A stretch of 64,000 bases of DNA from Virgibacillus sp. MSJ-26 (GTDB lineage Bacteria > Bacillota > Bacilli > Bacillales > Amphibacillaceae): NCBI RefSeq assembly GCF_018918075.1, contig NZ_JAHLPW010000009.1, positions 62,001 through 126,000 of the forward strand, given 5' to 3'. How positions within the stretch are numbered: the stretch's first letter is position 1; each line of letters begins with the position of its first letter. A program made the position numbers and the translations under genes. The notes beneath the pieces were generated by a model. That model was given only the letters and a program-made list of their open reading frames with translations, did not search any database and had not been told where the DNA came from. This document shows positions 15,451 through 25,032 of the stretch, piece by piece.

Positions 15451-15495
15451 AAATCTGAGCAGCCCGGTAATAACAATCCGGGAGGCTCAGGTTTC
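15451..15495 (-). terminator. Rho-independent terminator of the TPP-linked binding protein gene
   Basis: A strong interrupted stem (CTGAGCAGCCCGG / CCGGGAGGCTCAG) followed on the minus strand by a T-rich stretch, about 20 bases after the stop codon of the gene at 15516-17177. Confidence 0.8.
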
Positions 15496-15515
15496 TTTGT
15501 AGAAACACATTAACT

Positions 15516-17177
15516 TTACGCTTCTACGTCAATCCATTTATAGTTATCAGCACTTACCTTGTAAGTAATAAAATTCTTAATTTTGTCTTTCTCAAGATAC
15601 GCTGTACCATTTTGTGAAATCGGAATTAATACTGCATTATCTTCAATTAAAATTCTTTCTGCTTCCAATAATGAATCCCAACGCTCCTTTGGTTTTCCTG
15701 CTAGAGATGATTTGGATTTTAATACCAATTCATCATACTTATCGTTGGAAAACCCGGTATGGTTACCCGGACTATCCGTGATGAATAGATTAAGATACGT
15801 CATTGGATCCTGATAATCACCACCCCATCCTGTTAAAATGAGATCAAAATTTTGAGTAACATTTGCTTCTACACTTTGTTTGGGTGGGACATTCTTAACG
15901 ATAATTGTCAGTCCTGGAAGAGCGCTTTCCCACTGATTCTTTAGATTTTCAGCAAGAACTTTAGTTGAGCTAGAATCTGATGTGGTCAGTTCTAATTCCA
16001 ATTCATTTATATCTAATTCCTTTAAGCCTTTTTCCCATTTATCTCTCGCTTCACCTTCATCGTAATACGTAAGATCACCGTTTTCGCTACGAAAATCTTC
16101 ATCTGTATCCGGATTATTTGCCAAGCCTTCAGCAACTGTTGCATAAAGGGGAGTTGATCCGTTATTTAATAAATGATCAACAATCGCATCACGATCAAGT
16201 GCCATGTTTAATGCTTGCCGGATGTTCAAGTTAGCAAGTTCTGTCTCTTCGTCATCTTTTCCTTGATTCATTTTAAGAAATCGCACACCACCCGTCAAGT
16301 AGGTATGATACTCGTCATCTGTTTGATATTCATCCACAAAATCACCAGATAACACAACACGGTCAAGCTGATCATTCTCATAAAGATCAATGGCGGTTTG
16401 TGTATCTTTCACCACATTCACCTGAATCCGGTCTACGTTGACAGACTCTTTATCCCAGTACTGATCATTCTTTTCATAAGTCCACGTATCCCCTGTTCCA
16501 TTCCAATCAGTTAAAATGAACGGACCATTATACAAAGCATGATCACTGTCAAGGGCGTAGTCTTTACCTTGTTCCTCAACATATTCCTTCGGCTGCGGGA
16601 AAAAGACAGCGGTTGTCAATAAGTCTTTAAAATAAGGAACTGGAGCCTCTAAGGTCACTTCTAAGGTTTTATCGTCAAGGGCATTTACACCTAACTCGTC
16701 TGACGGTTTGTCTCCAACTAAAATATCAGTAGCACCTTCAACAATTTCTTCAAATTGTGGCCCATAAGCTGCAGTCGTTTCCGGATCAACAGCTTTTTTC
16801 CAAGAATATTCAAAATCATGTGCAGTTACAGAGGATCCGTCTGACCAAGTAACATCATCGCGCAAAGTAAAAGTATAAACTCGTCCATCATCACTCACAT
16901 CTGGTTCACTGGCAGCCATCGCCAATTGAGGTTCGCCATCTTTATCCAGACGATACAACCCTTCAAACACTTGATTAATAACATTAAAACTAAAATCATT
17001 ATCCGCCAAAGTGGGATCAAGGCTTGGAATCTCTCCAGGAGCACTTAAATGAACGACCTTCTCTTCTTGTTCGTCTGTCTCTTCAGACGATATATCTTGT
17101 TCTTCACTCTTGCCACATGCACCTAGTACTAGTGTAAATACTATTAAAATTAATAAAAAACTTCGTATGTATTTCAT
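15516..17177 (-). CDS. Family-5 extracellular solute-binding lipoprotein (OppA/DppA type) under a TPP riboswitch
   Basis: A 553-residue secreted lipoprotein. The signal peptide ends in the lipobox LGACG near residue 21 and is followed by an acidic linker. The rest is a family-5 (oligopeptide, dipeptide, nickel) solute-binding protein: SLDPTLADNDFSFNVINQVFEGLYRL, YTFTLRDDVTWSDGSSVTAHDFEYSWKK, and later NIRQALNMALDRDAIVDHLL and LILTGWGGDYQDPMTYLNLF are typical. I chose the ATG at 17177, preceded by AAAGGAG. No permease or ATPase gene is adjacent. A thiamine pyrophosphate riboswitch and terminator lie in its leader, which suggests that it binds a thiamine-related ligand or peptide rather than general oligopeptides; the ligand is inference. 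Confidence 0.9.
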   Translation of the reverse strand: MKYIRSFLLILIVFTLVLGACGKSEEQDISSEETDEQEEKVVHLSAPGEIPSLDPTLADNDFSFNVINQVFEGLYRLDKDGEPQLAMAASEPDVSDDGRVYTFTLRDDVTWSDGSSVTAHDFEYSWKKAVDPETTAAYGPQFEEIVEGATDILVGDKPSDELGVNALDDKTLEVTLEAPVPYFKDLLTTAVFFPQPKEYVEEQGKDYALDSDHALYNGPFILTDWNGTGDTWTYEKNDQYWDKESVNVDRIQVNVVKDTQTAIDLYENDQLDRVVLSGDFVDEYQTDDEYHTYLTGGVRFLKMNQGKDDEETELANLNIRQALNMALDRDAIVDHLLNNGSTPLYATVAEGLANNPDTDEDFRSENGDLTYYDEGEARDKWEKGLKELDINELELELTTSDSSSTKVLAENLKNQWESALPGLTIIVKNVPPKQSVEANVTQNFDLILTGWGGDYQDPMTYLNLFITDSPGNHTGFSNDKYDELVLKSKSSLAGKPKERWDSLLEAERILIEDNAVLIPISQNGTAYLEKDKIKNFITYKVSADNYKWIDVEA

Positions 17178-17372
17178 TTTAGTCTCCTTTTTTCGAAGCA
17201 CAGAAACTTCTGAACGCTTCTTTTAAAAAACTATTAATCTATTTCGATCTCATATTCATCCTACTTTAGATAATCTATCTAGGAGCAAACTTTCACCAGA
17301 TAAAGAGCTGCAGACGCTATATTCGTGTAGTGATGATTTGTCACAACTCCCCCCTTTGTCATAAACTGCACA

Positions 17373-17403
17373 AAAATACTGCATCCATAGGAATGCAGTT
17401 TAT
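17373..17403 (-). terminator. Terminator of the TPP riboswitch expression platform
   Basis: On the minus strand, ACTGCATTCC and GGATGCAGT form a stem with one bulge followed by ATTTTT. It lies about 40 bases past the aptamer and about 195 bases before the binding-protein start, as expected for a transcription-terminating switch. Confidence 0.65.
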
Positions 17404-17443
17404 TCTGACACAATTATAAACTTGATTGGTCAGACCATTACCA

Positions 17444-17526
17444 CACTTCCTCACGCTGGCATTATCCAGTTCGAGTCCTAAGGGTCAGGCACTTAGCCTT
17501 CTCAGCTTTTAAAAGCTCCCCGAGTG
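17444..17526 (-). promoter_or_regulatory. TPP riboswitch (THI element)
   Basis: Read on the minus strand, the element contains the conserved parts in order: P1 strand CACT, CGGGGAGC, GCTGAGA, GACCCTT, CTGGATAATGCCAGCG and GAGGAAGTG closing P1. These are the universally conserved thiamine pyrophosphate-binding segments. A terminator hairpin follows. The next gene in this direction is the family-5 binding protein; the EamA gene at 17710-18618 lies on the other side of the element and is not controlled by it. Confidence 0.93.
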
Positions 17527-17709
17527 CGAATCGATTATCCAAATTTTCATTTTACACTCATTAAATAAAAAGTCAATTTATTCCTATATAGACTAATTAA
17601 TCTTAATACTTCAACTACATTTATTTCAAGAAAGTGTGTTTACATTTTGCGAGGTGTTAAGATATCAATTATTTACGTCAATTACTGTTGTTCAGTACCT
17701 GTAACCTCA

Positions 17710-18618
17710 CTATTCAACCATTTGATATTCTCCCTCACTCCTAATACTTTTAGGTGCCCTCAATAAAACGCCAATCCCTAACATCAAGAGAAAGATTCCG
17801 AACCAAGAAGTGATTGTTAAGTGTTCACCTAATAAGAAGACCCCGAGTAGTGCTGCGGTTAACGGTTCTGCTAACGTCAAGGTAACTGCAGTTGATGACG
17901 TAACATAAACAAGTCCTTTAGAAAACAGATAATAAGCTATTCCTGTTGCCATTATGCCAAGTTGAAGGCTCACACTTAAACCCCGAACACTCATAATCCA
18001 GGACATGTCAAAAATAAATAAAAATGGAGATAAACAAATGGCACTAAGTATAAAAACAACAGCTACGACGGATAATGATGAATGTTCCTCAACTAAAGAT
18101 CGACTAACAAGCGTATAACTAGCAAATGATAACCCAGCACCAAGGGCTAGGACAATTCCAAAAGGATCTATCACGATGGACTCTTGATTACTAAAGAGAA
18201 TAAGACAACCTAATATGGCTAATCCAGTAGAGAACCACCAAACTTTAGGTGGACGAGTCTTTAAATAGATCCATTCTGTTAGTCCTGAGAAGATGGGTGC
18301 ACTCCCAATCGCCACTACTGTGCCTATGGCCACCCCCGTAATCGAAACGGCTGAAAAAAATAAAGGTTGATAGAAAGCCATACATAAAGAGGCCATAAAC
18401 GTTGTTTTAATCGGCCAATTTTGGAAATTAAGTTTACCCCTAGCTATAACAATCGATAACAAAAATAAACCACCCACTGCTAAACGAGTAGCTCCTATCG
18501 CTATAGGATGAGCAGTATCTGGTGCAAGAGCTTGAGCAGTGCCTGTTGTACCCCAAAAAACTGCAGCAAGTAACACTAAAAAAGGAGGCCATTTCCCCTT
18601 TATTTTACACACCTCCAT
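17710..18618 (-). CDS. EamA/DMT family transporter
   Basis: A 302-residue membrane protein with about ten hydrophobic helices in two repeated EamA halves. The first half starts LLAAVFWGTTGTAQALAP and the second starts FGIVLALGAGLSFASYTLVSRSLV. DMT carriers of this type export or import metabolites, amino acids or drugs; the substrate cannot be told. The start is uncertain: the ATG at 18618 overlaps the sequence GGAGGTG that looks like the ribosome-binding site, and no normal start codon follows at proper spacing. No TPP element precedes it. Confidence 0.82.
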   Translation of the reverse strand: MEVCKIKGKWPPFLVLLAAVFWGTTGTAQALAPDTAHPIAIGATRLAVGGLFLLSIVIARGKLNFQNWPIKTTFMASLCMAFYQPLFFSAVSITGVAIGTVVAIGSAPIFSGLTEWIYLKTRPPKVWWFSTGLAILGCLILFSNQESIVIDPFGIVLALGAGLSFASYTLVSRSLVEEHSSLSVVAVVFILSAICLSPFLFIFDMSWIMSVRGLSVSLQLGIMATGIAYYLFSKGLVYVTSSTAVTLTLAEPLTAALLGVFLLGEHLTITSWFGIFLLMLGIGVLLRAPKSIRSEGEYQMVE

Positions 18619-18659
18619 AACATTAACAATTTTATAAACCTATGGATAATAGGAATAGG

Positions 18660-19013
18660 TTATAATTTCCGTAGTATTTTCTCCATCTTTTTTCCCTTTG
18701 CCAACTCATCGATCAATTTATCCAAATAACGAATTTCTTGCATCGTTGGTTCTTCGATGTCTTCTACTCGAACGCCGCAAATTACTCCTTCGATTAAAGT
18801 TCGTGCTGGATTCAATTGTGGAGCTTCAGCAAAGAAGGTCTCGAAATCTGTCTGCTTTTTTAGCTGTAGTTCTAACTCCTCCTGGGCATAACCCGTTAAC
18901 CAGCGAATGATGTCATCGACTTCTGTTTTCGTGTGTCCTTTTTTCTTTGCTTTATTAATATAATTCGGATAAACACTTGCAAAACTCATGGTATAGATTT
19001 TATGTTTAGTCAT
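18660..19013 (-). CDS. DUF2200 family protein
   Basis: A 117-residue soluble protein matching DUF2200, recognised by the start [39 protein letters not shown] and the end [18 protein letters not shown]. The sequence AGGAGAA precedes its ATG. The function is unknown. It lies about 40 bases upstream of the EamA gene on the same strand, so the two may be co-transcribed. Confidence 0.85.
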   Translation of the reverse strand: MTKHKIYTMSFASVYPNYINKAKKKGHTKTEVDDIIRWLTGYAQEELELQLKKQTDFETFFAEAPQLNPARTLIEGVICGVRVEDIEEPTMQEIRYLDKLIDELAKGKKMEKILRKL

Positions 19014-19239
19014 AAGAAATTCTCCTTTACACCCTTTAGTTTATCACAAACATTTGTTTGCTTTACAATTATTTCACTTTTCCGCTTATTTAATCGAGCG
19101 ATTATGAACCTATCTTAACAGTTTTCCAAGGCTTCAATTCAATTAGATAACATTCTTTTTAAAAACTGTTCAATACACAAAAGGCGTATTTCATGCCCCG
19201 TCACTATAATGTGAGCAAGAAAAACGTCCTTATAATTAA

Positions 19240-19341
19240 CTAAATCTGATCTTGCAGCTCCGTTCGCTCTGGGACGTTATCCCTTGTCGTTCGATGAGGA
19301 TAGTGATTAATTTCTGCCTCAAATAATTTGTGTGCTATCAT
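19240..19341 (-). CDS. Possible 33-residue small protein or remnant
   Basis: A short frame begins MIAHKLFEAEINHYPHRTTR and ends ERTELQDQI before TAG. The composition looks protein-like, but there is no good ribosome-binding site before the ATG and I cannot place the family. It may be the C-terminal scrap of a decayed gene. The rest of 19014-19397 shows no gene. Confidence 0.25.
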   Translation of the reverse strand: MIAHKLFEAEINHYPHRTTRDNVPERTELQDQI

Positions 19342-19399
19342 TAAAGTATTTCAAGACTATGATAATAATATAATAGTTCTAAAACATACAAATTAAAAA

Positions 19400-19433
19400 G
19401 CTTGTACAGAAAGAAGGCTTTTTCTATACAAGC
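19400..19433 (-). terminator. Rho-independent terminator of metK
   Basis: The stem GCTTGTA / TACAAGC is followed on the minus strand by TTTTTAATTT, just past the metK stop codon. Confidence 0.7.
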
Positions 19434-19461
19434 AAATTATACAAACGTAATGTTTGCTGTT

Positions 19462-20658
19462 TTAAATTGTCAACGCTTTTAATTCGTCTATCTTGTCCGT
19501 TTTCTCCCATGGAAATAAAATATCTTTACGGCCAAAATGACCATAAGCTGCAGTTGCCTTAAAAATTGGTTTTTGCAAGTCCAACATACGGATGATTCCT
19601 GCTGGACGAAGATCAAAAATCTTACGAACCGCTTCCACCAATAGTTCCTCACTTACTTTTCCAGTGCCGAATGTATTAATGGATATAGATACAGGTTCCG
19701 CAACCCCGATAGCATAAGCGATTTGGACTTCACAGGTGCTAGCAAGTTTAGCAGCAACAATATTTTTAGCGACGTACCGAGCAGCATAAGCAGCTGAACG
19801 ATCAACCTTTGTCGCATCTTTTCCACTAAAGGCTCCCCCGCCATGCCGGGCGTAGCCGCCGTATGTGTCAACGATTATTTTTCTTCCTGTTAGCCCTGCG
19901 TCACCTTGTGGCCCACCAATTACAAATCGCCCTGTTGGATTAATATAATACTTTGTTTTATCGTCAAGAAGATGGCTTGGAACAACCGGATTAATCACAT
20001 GTTCGATAATATCTTCTTCGATTTGTTCGGTATCTATGTCTTGACGATGTTGTGTGGAGATCACCAATGTATCGACTCGTATCGGCTGATCGCTTTCATC
20101 ATACTCGATCGTTACTTGCGTTTTCCCGTCCGGACGCAAATAATCTAGAATATTTTCTTTTCTCACGTCAGCTAGACGCTTGGCCAATTGATGGGCAAGT
20201 GATATAGCTAAGGGCATCAATTCTTCGGTTTCATTATTAGCAAAGCCAAAAACTAACCCTTGATCCCCTGCCCCTATAGCAGCAATATCTTCTTCATTCA
20301 TTTGCCCTTCACGTACTTCTAGAGCTTTATCTACACCTTCAGCGATATCTGGTGACTGCTCGTCTATCGCCGTTAAAACCGCACACGTTTCAGCATCAAA
20401 ACCATATTTAGCCCGTGTATAACCAATTTCACTAATTGTTTCCCTAACTATTGATGGAATGTCTACATATGTAGTGGTGCTTATTTCACCTGAAACTAGC
20501 ACAAGTCCAGTCGTCACCGTTGTTTCACAAGCAACACGTGCATTTGAGTCTTTTTGTAAAATTTCATCTAAAATAGCATCAGATATTTGATCACTTATTT
20601 TATCTGGATGCCCTTCTGTTACAGATTCAGAAGTAAATAAACGTCGATTAATAGCCAT
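19462..20658 (-). CDS. metK: S-adenosylmethionine synthetase MetK
   Basis: The enzyme makes S-adenosylmethionine from methionine and ATP. The 398 residues match the usual length. [20 protein letters not shown], the [12 protein letters not shown] loop, the [18 protein letters not shown] signature and [13 protein letters not shown] are all present. It is the first and only gene of its transcript, has a SAM-I riboswitch in its roughly 340-base leader and is followed by a terminator. It is divergent from pckA, the same pairing as in B. subtilis. Confidence 0.98.
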   Translation of the reverse strand: MAINRRLFTSESVTEGHPDKISDQISDAILDEILQKDSNARVACETTVTTGLVLVSGEISTTTYVDIPSIVRETISEIGYTRAKYGFDAETCAVLTAIDEQSPDIAEGVDKALEVREGQMNEEDIAAIGAGDQGLVFGFANNETEELMPLAISLAHQLAKRLADVRKENILDYLRPDGKTQVTIEYDESDQPIRVDTLVISTQHRQDIDTEQIEEDIIEHVINPVVPSHLLDDKTKYYINPTGRFVIGGPQGDAGLTGRKIIVDTYGGYARHGGGAFSGKDATKVDRSAAYAARYVAKNIVAAKLASTCEVQIAYAIGVAEPVSISINTFGTGKVSEELLVEAVRKIFDLRPAGIIRMLDLQKPIFKATAAYGHFGRKDILFPWEKTDKIDELKALTI

Positions 20659-20849
20659 TTTGGCTAAAGCCTCCCTTAAGCAATGATACGGAAACCTATC
20701 TTTATCAGATTGAGTATATAAGGAAAGGGGCTGCTAAATAATCCCTGATTTCATACTAAACAACCTACAGTTTTATATAGTCACCTATATATTTTTCCCT
20801 TATAATATAAGTATATATTCATATTTCATCGTTTTTTAAATTAAAAAAT

Positions 20850-20876
20850 CCCTTCCTACAATTATGAGGAAAGGAA
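20850..20876 (-). terminator. Terminator of the SAM-I expression platform
   Basis: On the minus strand, CCTTTCCT pairs with AGGAAGGG (one G-U) and is followed by ATTTTTTAA. It lies about 15 bases downstream of the SAM aptamer. Confidence 0.75.
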
Positions 20877-20890
20877 TGATGACCTTTCAC

Positions 20891-20997
20891 TCTTATTGCT
20901 CAAGGAAAAAATTCCTTGCATCAGGTGAGCACCTTTTCACACGTTGTGAGGTTGCTGGGCTTCATAGGGGCTGTCCCTCCACCGACTCTGAATAAGA
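20891..20997 (-). promoter_or_regulatory. SAM-I riboswitch (S-box) of metK
   Basis: On the minus strand the P1 arms TCTTATT / AATAAGA enclose GGTGGAGGGACAGCCC, ATGAAGCCCAGCAACC and AAGGTGCTCACC, the conserved S-box core, and a variable hairpin (AAGGAATTTTTTCCTTG). Binding of SAM should favour the terminator at 20850-20876 and so repress metK. This arrangement is known for metK in Bacillus. Confidence 0.95.
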
Positions 20998-21105
20998 GAA
21001 GAGTATCCGTTCATTGGTAATGCTAAATGAAAACACAGGTCATTGTCAACTTTTTTCCTTTTCACATATGGATTAACATTAATAAATTTTTATCATTAAA
21101 TAGTA

Positions 21106-21133
21106 TGGACTATTAATTTATATGTGTTATACT
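21106..21133 (+). promoter_or_regulatory. pckA promoter with overlapping CcpN-like operator
   Basis: TGGACT at 21106-21111 and TATACT at 21128-21133 are 16 bases apart. TGTGTTATACT at 21123-21133 fits the CcpN box reported for B. subtilis gapB and pckA (TRTGHYATAYW, from memory) and covers the -10. CcpN represses gluconeogenic genes when glucose is present. Confidence 0.6.
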
Positions 21134-21202
21134 AATAACCAGATTATTAAATGATGGAAAGCGCTCTTTCCAATTAAAAATTTTCATAAAGGCGGTATCA
21201 AT

Positions 21203-22795
21203 ATGAAAGCAGTCAAAAGTTCTTCATTGATCAATGATTTAATGGTACAGGATCACTTACAATATAATTTATCTGTACCTCAATTAGTGGAGAAAATCCT
21301 GTCAAGAAATGAAGGCATCCTAACAGATTCAGGTGCAGTAAGAGCAACAACCGGTGCTTACACTGGACGTTCTCCCAACGATAAATTTATTGTTAAAGAT
21401 GAGGTTAGTAATCATATCGTAAATTGGGGAACAGTTAACAGAGCAATTGAGGAAGATATTTTTAATAAATTATTAGGTAAGGTCATTGATCATTTAAAAG
21501 AAGTAAATGAAATATTCACTCTAAATGGTTATGCTGGTGCTGATAAAAAATATCGCTTACCTATACAAATTATCAATGAATATGCTTGGCATAATTTATT
21601 TGCAAAACAATTATTCGTTCGACCAACTTCTGAAGAACTAAAGTCACATGAACCTGAATTTACAATTATATCTGCACCATCGTTTAAAGCCGATCCAGCG
21701 ATTGACGGAACGAACTCTGAAGCTTTTGTACTCATATCTTTTAAACAAAAAGTGGTTCTTATCGGTGGAACAGAATATGCAGGAGAAATCAAAAAATCTG
21801 TATTCTCCATTATGAATCTTTTATTACCGCGTGAAAATATTTTATCAATGCATTGTTCCGCCAATGTCGGTACAGAAGGTGACGTTGCTTTATTTTTCGG
21901 ACTATCCGGTACAGGTAAAACCACATTATCCGCAGACCCCTATCGTTATTTAATTGGTGACGATGAGCATGGTTGGAGTCCGAATGGCGTCTTCAATATC
22001 GAAGGCGGGTGTTATGCAAAATGTATTAATCTATCAAAAGAAAAAGAACCTGAAATTTACAATGCGATTCATTTTGGATCAGTGCTTGAAAATGTAACTG
22101 TTAATGACAAAACACGAATACCTGATTATGATAACACATCCTTAACAGAAAACACACGTGCTGCCTATCCATTAGAAAATCTTGATAATATAGTTTCACC
22201 AAGTGTTGCCGGCCACCCAAATGCCATTATCTTTTTAACAGCAGACGCATCCGGAACATTACCTCCTATTAGTAAATTAACAAAAGAGCAAGCAATGTAC
22301 CACTTTTTAAGCGGATATACGAGTAAATTAGCTGGAACTGAGCGTGGTATAACTGAACCTGAAGCAACTTTTTCGACTTGCTTTGGTGCACCTTTTCTAC
22401 CACTTGCGCCGTCCACTTATGCAGAAATGCTAGGAGAAAAAATAGAGCAGCATGACGCGAAAGTTTTTTTAGTTAATACAGGTTGGACAGGTGGAGCGTA
22501 TGGAGTCGGCCATCGTATGAAACTTTCCTATACTCGTGCCATGGTCCATGCTGCACTTGAGGGTGAACTTAATTCTGTAGAAACCATCACAGATGAAGTT
22601 TTTGGTTTGAAGATTCCTTTACATGTTCCTGGGGTTCCTGATGACGTTCTCATACCACGAAACACATGGACTGATAAAGCAGCTTATGATCAAGCAGCTC
22701 AAAAACTCGCAACACAGTTCTACGAAAATTTCACACAATTTTCTTATGCAAGCGAAGATATTAAAAAAGCAGGTCCAGTCTATAGGCCTGAATAA
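21203..22795 (+). CDS. pckA: Phosphoenolpyruvate carboxykinase (ATP)
   Basis: The enzyme converts oxaloacetate and ATP to phosphoenolpyruvate and CO2, the first committed step of gluconeogenesis. The 530 residues match the ATP-dependent family. [15 protein letters not shown], the kinase-1a P-loop [11 protein letters not shown], the metal site [20 protein letters not shown] and the adenine-binding region with [12 protein letters not shown] are all present. The ATG follows AAAGGCGG. A CcpN-like operator overlaps the promoter. It is transcribed alone, divergent from metK. Confidence 0.97.
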   Translation: MKAVKSSSLINDLMVQDHLQYNLSVPQLVEKILSRNEGILTDSGAVRATTGAYTGRSPNDKFIVKDEVSNHIVNWGTVNRAIEEDIFNKLLGKVIDHLKEVNEIFTLNGYAGADKKYRLPIQIINEYAWHNLFAKQLFVRPTSEELKSHEPEFTIISAPSFKADPAIDGTNSEAFVLISFKQKVVLIGGTEYAGEIKKSVFSIMNLLLPRENILSMHCSANVGTEGDVALFFGLSGTGKTTLSADPYRYLIGDDEHGWSPNGVFNIEGGCYAKCINLSKEKEPEIYNAIHFGSVLENVTVNDKTRIPDYDNTSLTENTRAAYPLENLDNIVSPSVAGHPNAIIFLTADASGTLPPISKLTKEQAMYHFLSGYTSKLAGTERGITEPEATFSTCFGAPFLPLAPSTYAEMLGEKIEQHDAKVFLVNTGWTGGAYGVGHRMKLSYTRAMVHAALEGELNSVETITDEVFGLKIPLHVPGVPDDVLIPRNTWTDKAAYDQAAQKLATQFYENFTQFSYASEDIKKAGPVYRPE

Positions 22796-22858
22796 ATCTC
22801 GACCTCATCCCAAGAGGGTTTTTATATAACTCACCAAAAGGTGAACAATACTTTCAAA

Positions 22859-22892
22859 CACCAATCTTATTATATAAGGTTGGTGTTTTTTA
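22859..22892 (+). terminator. Rho-independent terminator of pckA
   Basis: An 11-base stem (CACCAATCTTA / TAAGGTTGGTG, two G-U pairs) with a 5-base loop is followed by seven T residues. Confidence 0.9.
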
Positions 22893-23187
22893 TCATGTTC
22901 GATGCAAGTGTCATACTGAATATAACTGCAACTATTAATATTCATTGCAATGTTACCATCAACACAAATATGGGACATCTTTTCAAGGGCTCACACACCA
23001 AAGTTGGTCTTCATTACATATGCACACTCACCCTTTCACAAATCTACAACTCACCCTCGATAAGTAGCGACCCTTCCAATTTATCAAACAAAAAACATTT
23101 TCATAATATAGGCATTCACACATTTTTTCTCTTAGCATAAAATGTGATGAAACAGGATTCACAGGAAAGTGAAAGGAGCGATTGTAC
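22893..23187. other. Intergenic region upstream of ytlA, no riboswitch seen
   Basis: About 300 bases between the pckA terminator and ytlA. I looked for TPP, SAM and T-box elements because ytlA-type proteins often bind vitamin precursors, and found none. No reading frame with a ribosome-binding site is present. Confidence 0.5.
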
Positions 23188-24180
23188 TTGAGGCTTTTTA
23201 AATATATAACACTATTATGTTTAACAGCCCTTATTTTATCTGCATGCGGTGCAGGTGAGGAAAGTAAAACGTCCATTAAACTAGCAGAAGTGACTCGTTC
23301 CGTATTTTACGCCCCTCAATATGTAGCATTAGAGCAAGGATTCTTTAAGGAGGAAGGTCTCGATGTTGAATTACAAACAACTTGGGGTGGAGATAAAACA
23401 ATGACTACCCTTCTGTCTGATGGAGCAGATGTCGCCTTAGTAGGAGCAGAAACATCAATGTATGTGTATGGTCAGGAATCAAAAGATTATGCTGTGAACT
23501 TTGCTCAACTAACTCAAACTGATGGGACATTTTTAGTTTCTAAAGAACCACAACCTGATTTTGAATGGGATGACTTAAAAGACAGTACATTTCTTGGCCA
23601 ACGTAAGGGTGGAATGCCGCAAATGGTCGGAGAGTATGTCATTAAGCAACACGGGATCGACCCACATAATGAACTAAATCTATTACAAAATGTTGATTTT
23701 GCTAATATTCCTGGAGCTTTCGCCTCAGGTGACTCAGATTATGTCCAATTATTTGAACCCACGGCAAGTGTGTTTGAAAAAGAAGGAAAAGGTCATGTTA
23801 TTGCTTCATTTGGTGAAGAGTCTGGCCAGGTTCCCTACACTGTATTCATGGCTAAATCCAGTTTTATTGAAGAAGATGAAGAAGCAATTAAAAAATTCAC
23901 TCGTGCCATCTATAAAGCACAACAATGGGTTGAGGAACATTCTGGTGAAGAGATTGCAGAAGTTATTGAACCATATTTTGAAGACACAGACTTAGGTATC
24001 TTAGCAACATCCATGGAGCGTTATAAAGGGCAGAATTCGTTTGCAACAAATCCAATTCTAAGTGAAGAAGGTTGGAATCACTTGCAAGAAATGATGGATG
24101 AAGCCGGTGAACTCCCGGATGATGTACCTTATGAAGAGTTAGTCAACACAAATATTGCTGATGACGTGATGAATGAATAA
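23188..24180 (+). CDS. ytlA: ABC transporter substrate-binding lipoprotein YtlA (NMT1/THI5-like)
   Basis: A 330-residue lipoprotein with signal peptide and lipobox LSACG near residue 19. The body is an NMT1/SsuA-like binding protein: SVFYAPQYVALEQGFFKEEGLDVELQ, LLSDGADVALVGAETSMYVY and FLGQRKGGMPQMVGEYVIKQHG. Relatives bind thiamine precursors, sulfonates or nitrate; the ligand of YtlA is not known to me. I chose the second TTG at 23188, 9 bases after GAAAGGAG. It is followed within 13 bases by its ATPase and then its permease, and the cluster sits next to pckA as in B. subtilis. Confidence 0.88.
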   Translation: MRLFKYITLLCLTALILSACGAGEESKTSIKLAEVTRSVFYAPQYVALEQGFFKEEGLDVELQTTWGGDKTMTTLLSDGADVALVGAETSMYVYGQESKDYAVNFAQLTQTDGTFLVSKEPQPDFEWDDLKDSTFLGQRKGGMPQMVGEYVIKQHGIDPHNELNLLQNVDFANIPGAFASGDSDYVQLFEPTASVFEKEGKGHVIASFGEESGQVPYTVFMAKSSFIEEDEEAIKKFTRAIYKAQQWVEEHSGEEIAEVIEPYFEDTDLGILATSMERYKGQNSFATNPILSEEGWNHLQEMMDEAGELPDDVPYEELVNTNIADDVMNE

Positions 24181-24192
24181 GGAGGCTAAACC

Positions 24193-24966
24193 ATGTCATA
24201 TCTCACATTAAACAATGTATCACACCATTACTTTACTAAAAAAGGGTATACAAAAGCATTAAGTGATGTATCCTTTTCGGTGGAAGAGGGCGAATTTATT
24301 TCTGTAATTGGCCCAAGTGGTTGCGGGAAGTCAACAATATTATCGCTAGTTGCCGGTATTTTAAAAAATACAGCAGGCGAAATTCTTTTTAAACAAAAGC
24401 CGATTAACCAATCAGGACTAGAAATTGGCTACATGCTACAGCAAGATTATTTGTTTCCTTGGAAAAATATAATGGAAAATATGTTAATTGGTCCAAAAGT
24501 AAAAAAAGGAAATTTAAATGAAGCCAAAGAAACTGCCCTAGCCCTTTTAGATGAAGTTGGTTTAAAAGACGAAGCCGATTCTTACCCTGATTCATTATCT
24601 GGCGGCATGAGGCAAAGAGTTGCTTTAGCAAGAACACTTATGACCGACCCTAATATATTATTATTCGATGAGCCATTTTCTGCACTAGATTATCAAACTA
24701 AGTTAAGGTTAGAAAATTCCGTTGCCGATCTACTAAAAAAGCATCATAAAACAGCCATTCTCGTTACACATGACATCGGTGAAGCCATTTCTATGAGTGA
24801 TCGCATTTTACTTATGGGCCAAAATCCAGGAACCATTGTAAAAAAATTTGAAGTTCCCATTGAGATACGCAATGAGATTCCTTTTAAAGTCAGACGACAT
24901 CATAAATATCAGAGTCTATTTGATAACATTTGGGAAGAATTAAATAAAAATGAAGCCGTCTCTTAA
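24193..24966 (+). CDS. ytlC: ABC transporter ATP-binding protein YtlC
   Basis: A 257-residue ATPase of the nitrate/sulfonate/taurine importer type. Walker A is GPSGCGKST, the Q-loop lies in GYMLQQDYLFPW, the signature is LSGGMRQRVALAR, Walker B is ILLFDEPFSALD and the switch His is in VTHDIGEA. It is preceded by AAGGAGG and lies between the binding protein and permease of the same system. It powers import by YtlD; the substrate is the one bound by YtlA. Confidence 0.93.
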   Translation: MSYLTLNNVSHHYFTKKGYTKALSDVSFSVEEGEFISVIGPSGCGKSTILSLVAGILKNTAGEILFKQKPINQSGLEIGYMLQQDYLFPWKNIMENMLIGPKVKKGNLNEAKETALALLDEVGLKDEADSYPDSLSGGMRQRVALARTLMTDPNILLFDEPFSALDYQTKLRLENSVADLLKKHHKTAILVTHDIGEAISMSDRILLMGQNPGTIVKKFEVPIEIRNEIPFKVRRHHKYQSLFDNIWEELNKNEAVS

Positions 24967-25032
24967 CATTCAATTTATAAATATAGAGACCCAGCTTATA
25001 GGTATGTTTTTAATTAAAGGAGTTGAATAACT

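Noticed and set aside
17710-18618. TPP riboswitch control of the EamA transporter
   Set aside because: The element lies downstream of this gene on the same strand and points away from it to the binding protein.
21155-21176. A cre site (CcpA box) in the pckA leader
   Set aside because: GGAAAGCGCTCTTTCC looks like one but has an extra base against the cre consensus; it lies downstream of the promoter, and the CcpN box explains regulation better.
22900-23187. A TPP or other riboswitch upstream of ytlA
   Set aside because: I looked for the conserved TPP, SAM and T-box core sequences on the plus strand and found none.
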